A DNA stretch of 16,843 nucleotides from JBKPCD01 sp046727175 (GTDB lineage Bacteria > Acidobacteriota > Vicinamibacteria > Vicinamibacterales > 2-12-FULL-66-21): NCBI GenBank assembly GCA_046727175.1, contig JBKPCD010000088.1:1-16843 (forward strand), given 5' to 3'. Every line of letters begins with the position of its first letter. Position 1 is the stretch's first letter. This document shows, piece after piece, positions 7,246 to 13,010 of this stretch. The notes under the pieces were generated by a model. That model was not told the DNA's origin. It saw only the letters and a program-made list of their open reading frames with translations, and searched no databases. The translations under genes and the position numbers were made by a program.

Positions 7246-8034
7246 ATGTCAGTCCCACACCGTTTGGAGTGCGCGGAGACATGGGCCAGCAACCTGGGCG
7301 CTTCGAGCGTCGCCGATCTGCCAGGCTTGAGGGTCTGGGTCCACTCCGTGCCATTCGGGTCCGATGAGGCTGGGGGCGACGTGCACTACGTCTCCGTCTG
7401 CCCCAGCTGCATCGTCTCCCGCATCGCCCTTGCCGATGTAAGTGGCCACGGACGCGCCGTCGTGTCGCTGAGTGCCAAGCTTCGGGAATTGATGCAGGCG
7501 TATCTCACGGCCCTCGAGCAGGCAAGTCTGATGCGGGATCTCAATGAAGCCGTCATGGTGGAACTCGATGGGATCCACTACGCCACCATGGTGGCCGTCG
7601 GTTTCCACGGCCGCAGGGGACTTCTCGTGATGACGAATGCCGGCCATCCTCCGGCGTTCTGGTATCGGGCAAATCGGAGTGAATGGGCCTGGTTCGAACC
7701 GCAGCGTGCAGACGAAGGCCCGGGCGTCAGGGGCACTCCACTCGGCCTCCTGCCGAACGTCTCCTACGACAGGATGACCGTCAAACCGGAACCCGGTGAC
7801 CTCATTGTGCTGTATTCCGACGGCGTCTCGGAAGCCGTCAACCCTGCCGGCAAAGAGCTGGGTCGAGACGACCTCATGGCGCTGGCCCGAGCGCTGGACA
7901 CGACTTCGGCGGAAACGTTTGGCATGCAGCTCGTTCAGGCCGTCAGTGAGTTTCGTGGAGGACACGAGCCAGAGGACGATGAGACCATCATTGTGTTGCA
8001 AAGGCTCCCAGATCAATCGGGCTCTTCCCTGTAG
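7246..8034 (+). CDS. PP2C/SpoIIE-type serine phosphatase (stand-alone catalytic domain)
   Basis: This 262-residue protein is nearly all catalytic domain. EAGGDVHY (metal aspartate D45), ADVSGHGR (D64), NAGHPPAFWY (131-140), GTPLGLLP, LYSDGVSEAVN (D192) and EDDETIIVLQR (D244/D245) are the ordered PP2C/SpoIIE motifs. All metal ligands are present, so it should be active on phosphoserine or phosphothreonine. In the usual circuit such enzymes dephosphorylate an anti-anti-sigma (STAS) protein. No STAS or HPK-like kinase gene lies in this window, and there is no sensor domain, so how it is switched is unknown. The ATG at 7246 gives a plausible short N-terminus; no clear Shine-Dalgarno precedes it. 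It is the only intact sizeable gene in a region of broken ones. Confidence 0.85.
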   Translation: MSVPHRLECAETWASNLGASSVADLPGLRVWVHSVPFGSDEAGGDVHYVSVCPSCIVSRIALADVSGHGRAVVSLSAKLRELMQAYLTALEQASLMRDLNEAVMVELDGIHYATMVAVGFHGRRGLLVMTNAGHPPAFWYRANRSEWAWFEPQRADEGPGVRGTPLGLLPNVSYDRMTVKPEPGDLIVLYSDGVSEAVNPAGKELGRDDLMALARALDTTSAETFGMQLVQAVSEFRGGHEPEDDETIIVLQRLPDQSGSSL

Positions 8035-8102
8035 CGCCAAACAGTGGCCGTTCGACGAGGTCGGGTCTGACATAGGGGACCGCAGTCGCCCGCGGAGGCA
8101 CC

Positions 8103-8363
8103 CGACTTGTGGAACCCGGCCGCATAGGAATCGGAGTCGATCGCTGTAACGTTTGTCGGCTCGTGTCCGAAACCCAGGACGCCATCGACGAGCAGCGTCG
8201 CTCCTCGCGCGTGCACGCAATCCGCGACCGCGTGCATCTGGTTTATCTTGCCGATCAGGACGACGTGTCCAATCATCATCGCCGGGTTGGCCGGCGTCAT
8301 CGCCCGATCCACGACGTCGACGATCGTGTCAACGATCGATCGGGCGTGCTGCGCGTCGAGTCA
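8103..8363 (-). pseudogene. Internal fragment of a class V aminotransferase (isopenicillin-N-epimerase-like)
   Basis: The minus frame from a TGA at 8364-8366 reads IVDVVDRAMTPANPAMMIGH, then VVLIGKINQ, HARGATLLVDGVLGFGHEPT and DSDSYAAGFHK. This fits the PLP-binding core of class V (NifS-superfamily) aminotransferases: the LLVDG aspartate contacts the pyridine nitrogen, and the lysine of AAGFHK (codon 8106-8108) forms the Schiff base. After FHK the expected W-GP-GTG stretch is replaced by unrelated sequence. No start or N-terminal domain is found upstream. About 85 of roughly 400 residues remain, so the gene is inactive. Confidence 0.65.
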
Positions 8364-8591
8364 GCGTGTCATCGAACGACCGCGCTCCGCAGATGATGTG
8401 GGGATCTCGTCACGCCGCTCCAGCGGCGAGTTCACGAGCACCGTTGTGCAGGGACGGCGAACACGCGAGAAAGACCTCGGTGACAATGGTGACTACCCTC
8501 TGGAACCACTCACACCTGTCAAGATCGGGCACGCTGCGCGGCCGACGGATTTCTGACAGCGCTGTACGTGCCAACCTCAAATTTTGAGAAT

Positions 8592-8616
8592 AGTTCACTT
8601 GATCCCACGGTGAACT
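8592..8616. promoter_or_regulatory. Perfect 7-bp inverted repeat overlapping a promoter candidate
   Basis: AGTTCAC (8592-8598) and GTGAACT (8610-8616) are separated by 11 bp. The left arm overlaps the proposed -35 box and the right arm abuts the -10 box. The arm-to-arm centre distance of 18 bp is nearly two helical turns, typical of a site for a dimeric repressor. No regulator gene is adjacent. Confidence 0.35.
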
Positions 8617-8623
8617 GTATCAT
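8594..8623 (+). promoter_or_regulatory. Sigma70-like promoter candidate for the small membrane protein
   Basis: TTCACT (8594-8599, 4/6) and TATCAT (8618-8623, 5/6) are 18 bp apart. Transcription would start near 8630, giving a leader of about 20 nt before the ATG at 8651 that includes the ribosome site GGGAGG. Confidence 0.35.
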
Positions 8624-8650
8624 GGCGAGCTCCATTGGGAGGTTCGCGCC

Positions 8651-8923
8651 ATGTCTGATTCTTCTGCGAAACGCGTGTTCTGGCGGGAGGTGCGACGCAG
8701 AACGTGGAGCCATTCCAAAGAACACTTCGCTTGGCTTATTCCAATCGCAACAGGTCTGGTCGTATTCCTCTTGTCGTGGCGCATCGGAGGGTGGGCGAGG
8801 GCTGTCCAGGACATGACCACGTCTCTCTACAGTGCTGCCGCTGCCGTGATCGTCGCGTTACTGTTGTACTGCTTCAATCTCGTACGCTCAGCATCTGAGG
8901 TTTATGCCGAGGAGGCTGGATAG
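8651..8923 (+). CDS. Small two-helix membrane protein, family not recognised
   Basis: This 90-residue protein starts with a basic cytoplasmic segment (KRVFWREVRRRTWSHSKEHF). Two hydrophobic helices follow: about 27-43 (AWLIPIATGLVVFLLSW) and about 59-77 (SAAAAVIVALLLYCFNLV). The start is supported by GGGAGG at 8637-8642, 8 nt before the ATG, and by a promoter-like sequence upstream. The stop TAG (8921-8923) is followed at once, in the same frame, by GTG opening the next small ORF, which begins with a coiled coil. The pair may be two coupled genes, or one gene broken by an amber mutation. Confidence 0.6.
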   Translation: MSDSSAKRVFWREVRRRTWSHSKEHFAWLIPIATGLVVFLLSWRIGGWARAVQDMTTSLYSAAAAVIVALLLYCFNLVRSASEVYAEEAG

Positions 8924-9112
8924 GTGCGCTTGCTTGAGCGAGAGATAGAGGCACTTAAAGATAAGCTGGCAGGCCGAGAGTCTCAATGGATCGTTGCGAC
9001 AGCCGAGATGCCACGACTGGATCGATCGTTGTCTGCGACCGGGCGACGGATCGGATGCGCGAACCAGCGAAAAGTCGTCGAATTTCAGATTCCTGGTTCG
9101 TACCCAACGTAG
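8924..9112 (+). CDS. Short coiled-coil ORF directly following, in the same frame, the membrane protein
   Basis: GTG at 8924 is contiguous with the TAG of the preceding gene. AGGAGG (8910-8915) lies 8 nt upstream, an ideal ribosome site for this start. The 62 residues begin with a heptad-like helix (RLLEREIEALKDKLAGRESQ), then a polar part ending VVEFQIPGSYPT. If the TAG were sense, the product would be a 153-residue protein with two membrane helices and a cytoplasmic coiled coil, a common and natural layout. That favours one ancestral gene with a nonsense mutation. The good ribosome site means the tail could still be made separately. Confidence 0.4.
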   Translation: MRLLEREIEALKDKLAGRESQWIVATAEMPRLDRSLSATGRRIGCANQRKVVEFQIPGSYPT

Positions 9113-9131
9113 GGGTGGTTATACCTGTGCC

Positions 9132-9368
9132 TCGCCCTTCCGGGATGCCTTCGGTCACACGCCGCTCTCCTTGAAAGAGAACATTCCATGGCGGTGTCAG
9201 CAGTTGGTTGTCGGCACCGGCGCGTACGGGCGGTTGCCGATCTTGGACGAGGTGAAGCGTGAAGCTGATGAGCGTGGCGTAAAACTGATTGTGCTGCCGA
9301 CCGCAGAGGCTATCAAGCTCCTGGAGAAAGACGCCCTGAAAACGAACGCGATTCTCGACGTCACCTGC
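9132..9368 (+). pseudogene. Mth938-like domain protein, missing its N-terminus and its stop
   Basis: Frame 3 reads FRDAFGHTPLSLKENIPW, then QQLVVGTGAYGRLPILDEVK, GVKLIVLPTAEAIKLLEKD and TNAILDVTC. This is the core and characteristic C-terminal cysteine of Mth938/DUF498-type proteins, which are small and usually a little over 100 residues. The N-terminal strands of the family are not in frame: upstream sequence in this frame is unrelated, with only a TTG at 9171 or a distant TTG at 8994 as possible starts. The codon after the terminal Cys is GGA, and the frame runs on to 9524 through noncoding-looking sequence. It is most likely decayed. Confidence 0.6.
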
Positions 9369-9734
9369 GGACGGGTGCGCTCCCAGCGTTCCGTTTTCTT
9401 GCCATTCCGCTGTGTGGTCGTCGGATCAGCCGCCGCGAAAACGAGTGGCGCCTGCGTTCGCCGCACATCATCACGCCGTTTACGATCGAGTTACGGCCCG
9501 GGCTCAGCGGAGTGTGGCAGGTAACTACGCCGACGGCTTTCAGCGGGCGCCAGCTCCGGGAGGCTCGACTGTTCCAGCGGTGGGAACAAGACAAGAGCTG
9601 CACGTTCGCGCTGACTGGCACGGCGACGGTGACCGCGAACGTTCAGTAGGGTCAGCGATCGACGCGGGAGGCCGCTAAAAAAACGGCGTGCTTTGAAAGC
9701 TCACCAGCGTGCTCGCTGGCGCAAGGACGACAAG
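9369..9734. other. 366-bp stretch holding a possible secreted-protein tail and a terminator
   Basis: Frame 2 is open up to TAG 9647-9649 without a usable start. Its last 60 codons look coding: IITPFTIELRPGLSGVWQV, then RLFQRWEQDKSCTFALTG and TATVTANVQ. The Thr/Ala/Val-rich end with a single cysteine is reminiscent of exported beta-rich proteins, but I cannot name a family. The remaining 85 bp hold the hairpin at 9704-9719 and an A7 run at 9677-9683. Confidence 0.3.
9677..9719 (-). terminator. Hairpin and T-run downstream of the DUF892 operon
   Basis: On the minus strand, 16 nt after the oxidoreductase stop, CCAGCG and CGCTGG (9714-9719 and 9704-9709) form a perfect 6-bp stem with a 4-nt loop. 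A short palindrome GCTTTCAAAGC follows, then seven T residues (A7 at 9677-9683 on the plus strand). The T-run is about 20 nt from the first stem rather than adjacent, so it is not a textbook terminator. Confidence 0.4.
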
Positions 9735-10841
9735 TCATTGGCTGGCACTCTTCACTTTGACGAGTGCAGGCTTGGAGACCCCGGGCCGGCGGATTCGCTG
9801 TCGCGCGGTTGGCTGCTTCTTGGGGCGGAACGGCGGAATCTGCACCGCCTTCCCCGTCTCCGCTGATTCGTAGAGCGCCTGCACGATGCGAACATCCTGC
9901 AGGCCCTCTTCACCCGAGGGTTCCGGCGCCCGGTTGAGGCGGATACAGTCGGAGAAGTACAACAGTTCCGGCGCGAACTGGTCCCGCTTCCCGATCCGCT
10001 TGTGGGTCGTCTTCCCGTCGATCGTCATCTCGTAGCCCAGGCCTTCGGCGTACTCGTAGGCCGGGTCGACGTGCACCTGCCCCTTGGTGCCGACGATGCG
10101 GTATGACGCGACATCGGCAGCGTTGAAGCTCGTGACGAACGCGGCCACGCGTTCGGTGTCAAATCGCAGAAGCGCGCCGGTCGATTCGTCGATCTCCGCC
10201 ACTTTCGCCGCTCCACTGTTGACCGAGATCGCCATGACCTCCTTCGGCTCCGAGCGGAAGACGTGCCGAGCCGCATTGATGCAGTACACGCCGATGTCAT
10301 ATAGCGTGCCACCGCCCAGTTCTTTTTCCGTGCGGATGTTTCGACCGCGGACGGTCATGGAGAATGACGAGTTGAAGAACTTGGGGCTCCCGATACGGCC
10401 CTTCCGCACGAGATCGATGACCCCGAGGTTGATCTCCTCGAAATGGAGCCGATACGCAATCATCAGCTTCACGCGGTGTTCACGACAGGCGTCGATCATG
10501 GCCTGGCACTCGTCGACCGTAACCGCCATCGGCTTTTCACAGAGAACATGCACGCCGGCGCGCGCGGCGCGGATTGTGTACTCCGCGTGCATCGAGTTTG
10601 GAAGGGCGATGTAGACCGCATCGACGTCTTCGAGGCATGCCTCGTACTCGTCGTACCCGTACGTCTTGACGACGCGATACTTCTGCCCCACGACTCGACG
10701 CTTGCGCCGGTCGTCGCTCACGAGCGCGGAGAGACGCGAATTCCGTTGCGCATGGGCGAAGGCGGGCAGCACCGCCACTTGCGCGATGTGCCCGAGGCCG
10801 ACGACGGCGTAGCGAATTGGACCTCGGCGCGGCTTGGGCAT
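9735..10841 (-). CDS. Gfo/Idh/MocA-family NAD(P)-dependent sugar oxidoreductase
   Basis: This 368-residue protein opens with a Rossmann dinucleotide motif (YAVVGLGHIAQ, G15-x-G17). The family signature VLCEKPMAVT (E102-K103-P104) follows; its lysine is catalytic in this family. The C-terminal half has TLYDIGVYCINAARHVF (179-195), with the D and N positions typical of glucose-fructose oxidoreductase-like members. No signal peptide is seen, so it acts in the cytoplasm on a sugar or cyclitol that cannot be predicted. The last 35 residues are an unusual basic tail (RPKKQPTARQRIRRPG and onward). Its ATG overlaps the stop of the DUF6496 gene as TGATG, implying translational coupling. It is probably the last gene of a DUF892–DUF6496–oxidoreductase operon. 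Confidence 0.9.
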   Translation of the reverse strand: MPKPRRGPIRYAVVGLGHIAQVAVLPAFAHAQRNSRLSALVSDDRRKRRVVGQKYRVVKTYGYDEYEACLEDVDAVYIALPNSMHAEYTIRAARAGVHVLCEKPMAVTVDECQAMIDACREHRVKLMIAYRLHFEEINLGVIDLVRKGRIGSPKFFNSSFSMTVRGRNIRTEKELGGGTLYDIGVYCINAARHVFRSEPKEVMAISVNSGAAKVAEIDESTGALLRFDTERVAAFVTSFNAADVASYRIVGTKGQVHVDPAYEYAEGLGYEMTIDGKTTHKRIGKRDQFAPELLYFSDCIRLNRAPEPSGEEGLQDVRIVQALYESAETGKAVQIPPFRPKKQPTARQRIRRPGVSKPALVKVKSASQ

Positions 10842-11047
10842 CAGGACCTCTTCCGTCCACGCGATCGCTTGCGCGAGGATTTCCGCGGGACCTTCGCGCC
10901 CTTCTTCCTGGCCTCGCTGAGGCCGATCGCGATCGCCTGTTTGCGGCTCTTGACGCGACCACCCGAGCCGCTCTTCAGCGTGCCGCGCTTGCGCCGACGC
11001 ATCGCCGACTTCACGCTTCTCGACGCCGATTTGCCGTATTTGGCCAT
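10841..11047 (-). CDS. Small, very basic DUF6496-type protein
   Basis: The 68-residue product (MAKYGKSASRSVKSAM, then RRRKRGTLKSGSGG and QAIAIGLSEARKKGAKVP) matches the DUF6496 pattern of a lysine/arginine-rich linker around a short conserved helix. A further basic tail (RKSSRKRSRGRKRS) follows. The very high net positive charge suggests nucleic-acid binding, as in small nucleoid proteins; no function is established. The start is set at 11047 because GAGG lies 6 nt upstream and the sequence begins MAKY; a longer frame adds only six residues. It shares a TGATG junction with the oxidoreductase and lies 101 bp after the DUF892 gene on the same strand. Confidence 0.75.
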   Translation of the reverse strand: MAKYGKSASRSVKSAMRRRKRGTLKSGSGGRVKSRKQAIAIGLSEARKKGAKVPRKSSRKRSRGRKRS

Positions 11048-11148
11048 AGATACCTCATCGTTCACCCGTCAATACACGTGCTGAGTGATTCGTCATCGAG
11101 CTCGGCGGATGGAATAGATCCTCGCCGGGCCCGATGACGTCGAAATCG

Positions 11149-11739
11149 CTAGCGCCGTGAGGGGCGCTTCGCCACCGCAGCCGCCGAACCGCCCCGTCCG
11201 GCGCGCGCCGGCGTTTCGTCTTCGTCTTCTTCCGCGGGATGCGCGGCGCCGGCGGCCTCCTGGTTGATGCCGCTCTCGGCGAGGGAAGTGAGCTTCTTGT
11301 CCGCGGCCTTTTCTTCGTCAAGGGTTTCCTGCAGCAACTTCGCCGCTTCTGAATGGCCCATCCCTTGCGCCCATGCGACGAGCGTTCCGTACGCCGCCAT
11401 CTCGTAGTGCTCGGCGCGCTGACCAGTCGCGATCAGGCACGCGTCCATGGTCGCGTCGTTGAAGGCCTCTTCCATAATTGTTTTGCCTTCCTCGATGATG
11501 CCCGCGATTCCTTCGCAGTGCTTGCCGCGAACTTTCTCGTCCAGGCTTTCAAACACCTGCTCGAGACGGTCCACGTGTCCCCGCGTCTCCTCGAGGTGTG
11601 TCTCGAATGCGGCGCGCAGGTCAGGCGACGTCGCCGCTTTGGCCAGCTTGGGCAGCGCCTTGGTCAATTGTTTTTCCGCGTCGTAGGTGTCGCGCAGTTC
11701 GTCCAAAAAAGCATCGTGCAGTGTGCCGGCATCAGCCAT
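11149..11739 (-). CDS. Ferritin-like DUF892 (YciE/YciF family) protein
   Basis: Residues 6 to about 155 of this 196-residue protein are the four-helix DUF892 fold: LHDAFLDELRDTYDAEKQL, then FETHLEETRGHVDRLEQVF, GIIEEGKTIMEEAFND and QRAEHYEMAAYGTLV. The Glu/His positions expected for a dinuclear metal site are present (E50/E51, H55, E83/E84, E110, H111, E113). Family members are stress-induced in enterobacteria; the exact reaction is unclear. The tail is low complexity, acidic (EEDEDE, 170-175) then basic (KRPSRR). The ATG at 11739 follows a G-rich GAGGGGGA ribosome site; the 56 extra upstream residues of the longer frame do not look coding. It is likely the first gene of the operon running to 9735. 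Confidence 0.9.
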   Translation of the reverse strand: MADAGTLHDAFLDELRDTYDAEKQLTKALPKLAKAATSPDLRAAFETHLEETRGHVDRLEQVFESLDEKVRGKHCEGIAGIIEEGKTIMEEAFNDATMDACLIATGQRAEHYEMAAYGTLVAWAQGMGHSEAAKLLQETLDEEKAADKKLTSLAESGINQEAAGAAHPAEEDEDETPARAGRGGSAAAVAKRPSRR

Positions 11740-12359
11740 GGCTTCCCCCTCGTGCGTATGTGATTCACTCAATGGCGATGGTCCTATTGCTACCCACGGT
11801 GAGTCCTCCGCTCCCCACCTTGTCCGAATTGGACTCGCCTCTCGATACCAACGCCGCATGACTCGTGCGTGACGCGGTGTCGGAACGTGTGTGGCATTCG
11901 TTTGCAAGATGGTCGCCGGTGTTGAATGGGTCAGGCGTTAGGACGTGCAAGGCAATTCAAAATCAACGCGAGCGCTCGGAAAGCGTATGGCGGAGCTGAG
12001 TAAAGACTTCGGTTTCTGCTGAGCACGTCGGCCTGTTCCATGGCGAGATCGCTCAACGATTACCTCTCAGATTCGATGTGAGAACGTGAGCAATCTCGGA
12101 TGCCAGCGTCCTTGTAAACGTCGTCTGCCCCGCGCAAATGTCGTCTGCTCCGCGGGCTGCGGTGTTGTGGCAGTCAGGTTGCACGCGATGAGTCTCGCGA
12201 CGTTCGCCGCGTTCGAGATTCCACGACCGTGGAGCGAACTGCTCGAGCGCACCGCCCCGCCATCGATCTCCCTGGCTCCGCGGTGTTGCAGGCGCGACGC
12301 GTCACTCAGCCGCGCTCATCGGTCAGGCGCAAAGGGACCGGAAGCGCAGGTCAGCCCGC
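11740..12359. other. 620-bp stretch with no convincing gene
   Basis: This should hold the promoter of the DUF892 operon on the minus strand, but I see no good -35/-10 pair. The longest plus frame (12086-12370) has no domain, no ribosome site and an overlap with the next gene. A 15-bp direct repeat with one mismatch (GTCGTCTGCCCCGCG at 12120-12134, GTCGTCTGCTCCGCG at 12140-12154, period 20) is the only repeat noted. Confidence 0.45.
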
Positions 12360-12818
12360 ATGCCTCGTAAACGTCGCCGCACCACACCAGGGCGCTTCCT
12401 GCGGGAACATTCCCTGAGCCTGATCCTGGCCGGGCTCCTACTCGTCTTGTTGGTGATGTACGGGCGATCCGATCCGCAGACGCACGTGGGAGCGTTCTAC
12501 GGCAATGCGATCGCCGACTGGCTCGGCGTGTTCGTGTTTGTGGTCGCGACGAAGTACTTCTTTGAAACGGGATCCGGCGAGAGTCGAGAGCCGCAGCCCC
12601 ACTTGCATGTGCGCCTGGGACGATTCCTGGTGAAGCATTCCTTGACGATTGTGCTGACGCTCACCGGTGCCGCGTGGGTCGTGGCATACGCCCGCAGTCA
12701 GGTCGATAGCAAAGCGGGCCAGGTCATCGGAAATATTGTTTCGGATTGGACACAAGTACTGGGTCTCGTCCTGATAACGAAATATGCGCGCGAGAGCGGC
12801 TCGAAAGAAGGCAATTGA
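12360..12818 (+). CDS. Four-helix membrane protein made of two homologous halves (DUF6766-like)
   Basis: The 152-residue product contains the same unit twice. Residues 12-77 have FLREHSLSLILAGLLLVLLV, then YGNAIADWLGVFVFVVATKY and GSGESREP. Residues 88-152 have FLVKHSLTIVLTLTGAAWVV, then GNIVSDWTQVLGLVLITKY and GSKEGN. Each half has two membrane helices, giving four in total, and each ends in a hydrophilic GS-x-E motif. The N-terminus is basic (MPRKRRR), so it should face the cytoplasm. The R/K-HSL, GN-DW and GS-ES pattern resembles the small membrane family DUF6766, but the assignment is from memory and tentative. A GCAGG about 9 nt upstream is a fair ribosome site. Function is unknown. Confidence 0.75.
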   Translation: MPRKRRRTTPGRFLREHSLSLILAGLLLVLLVMYGRSDPQTHVGAFYGNAIADWLGVFVFVVATKYFFETGSGESREPQPHLHVRLGRFLVKHSLTIVLTLTGAAWVVAYARSQVDSKAGQVIGNIVSDWTQVLGLVLITKYARESGSKEGN

Positions 12819-13010
12819 CGACGCACTGAAGGCCCGATCAGTAGCTTGTCGCTGTACCGATGGATTTTCTGGTAGGGAGCGTCTGGGGAGTTAGCATTAG
12901 GCCCGTTCTCAGCCCCTCGTCAGCCCTCCCTTCTTCACGACAGCTCAATTCACGACCGGCGGTGCGTCACGCGCAACGGCTGTGGGTCGGCAGGATACAT
13001 CAGGCGGGAG

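Larger units (their letters stand above)
8035..8650. other. 616-bp stretch without an intact gene
   Basis: It contains the aminotransferase fragment (8103-8363, minus strand) and, at its right end, an inverted repeat overlapping a promoter-like sequence (8592-8623). Between 8364 and 8590 there are open frames on both strands of up to about 140 codons. None shows a recognisable motif, and they overlap one another, as expected of GC-rich noncoding DNA. Confidence 0.5.

Noticed and set aside
7249..8220. 323-codon minus-strand frame
   Set aside because: It is antisense to the PP2C phosphatase, whose catalytic motifs are complete on the plus strand.
10443..11084. 213-codon plus-strand frame
   Set aside because: It is antisense to the oxidoreductase and DUF6496 genes and has no ribosome site or motif.
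12086..12370. 94-codon plus-strand frame as a gene
   Set aside because: It has no ribosome site, no domain and cysteine/arginine-rich noncoding composition. It overlaps the start of the next gene.
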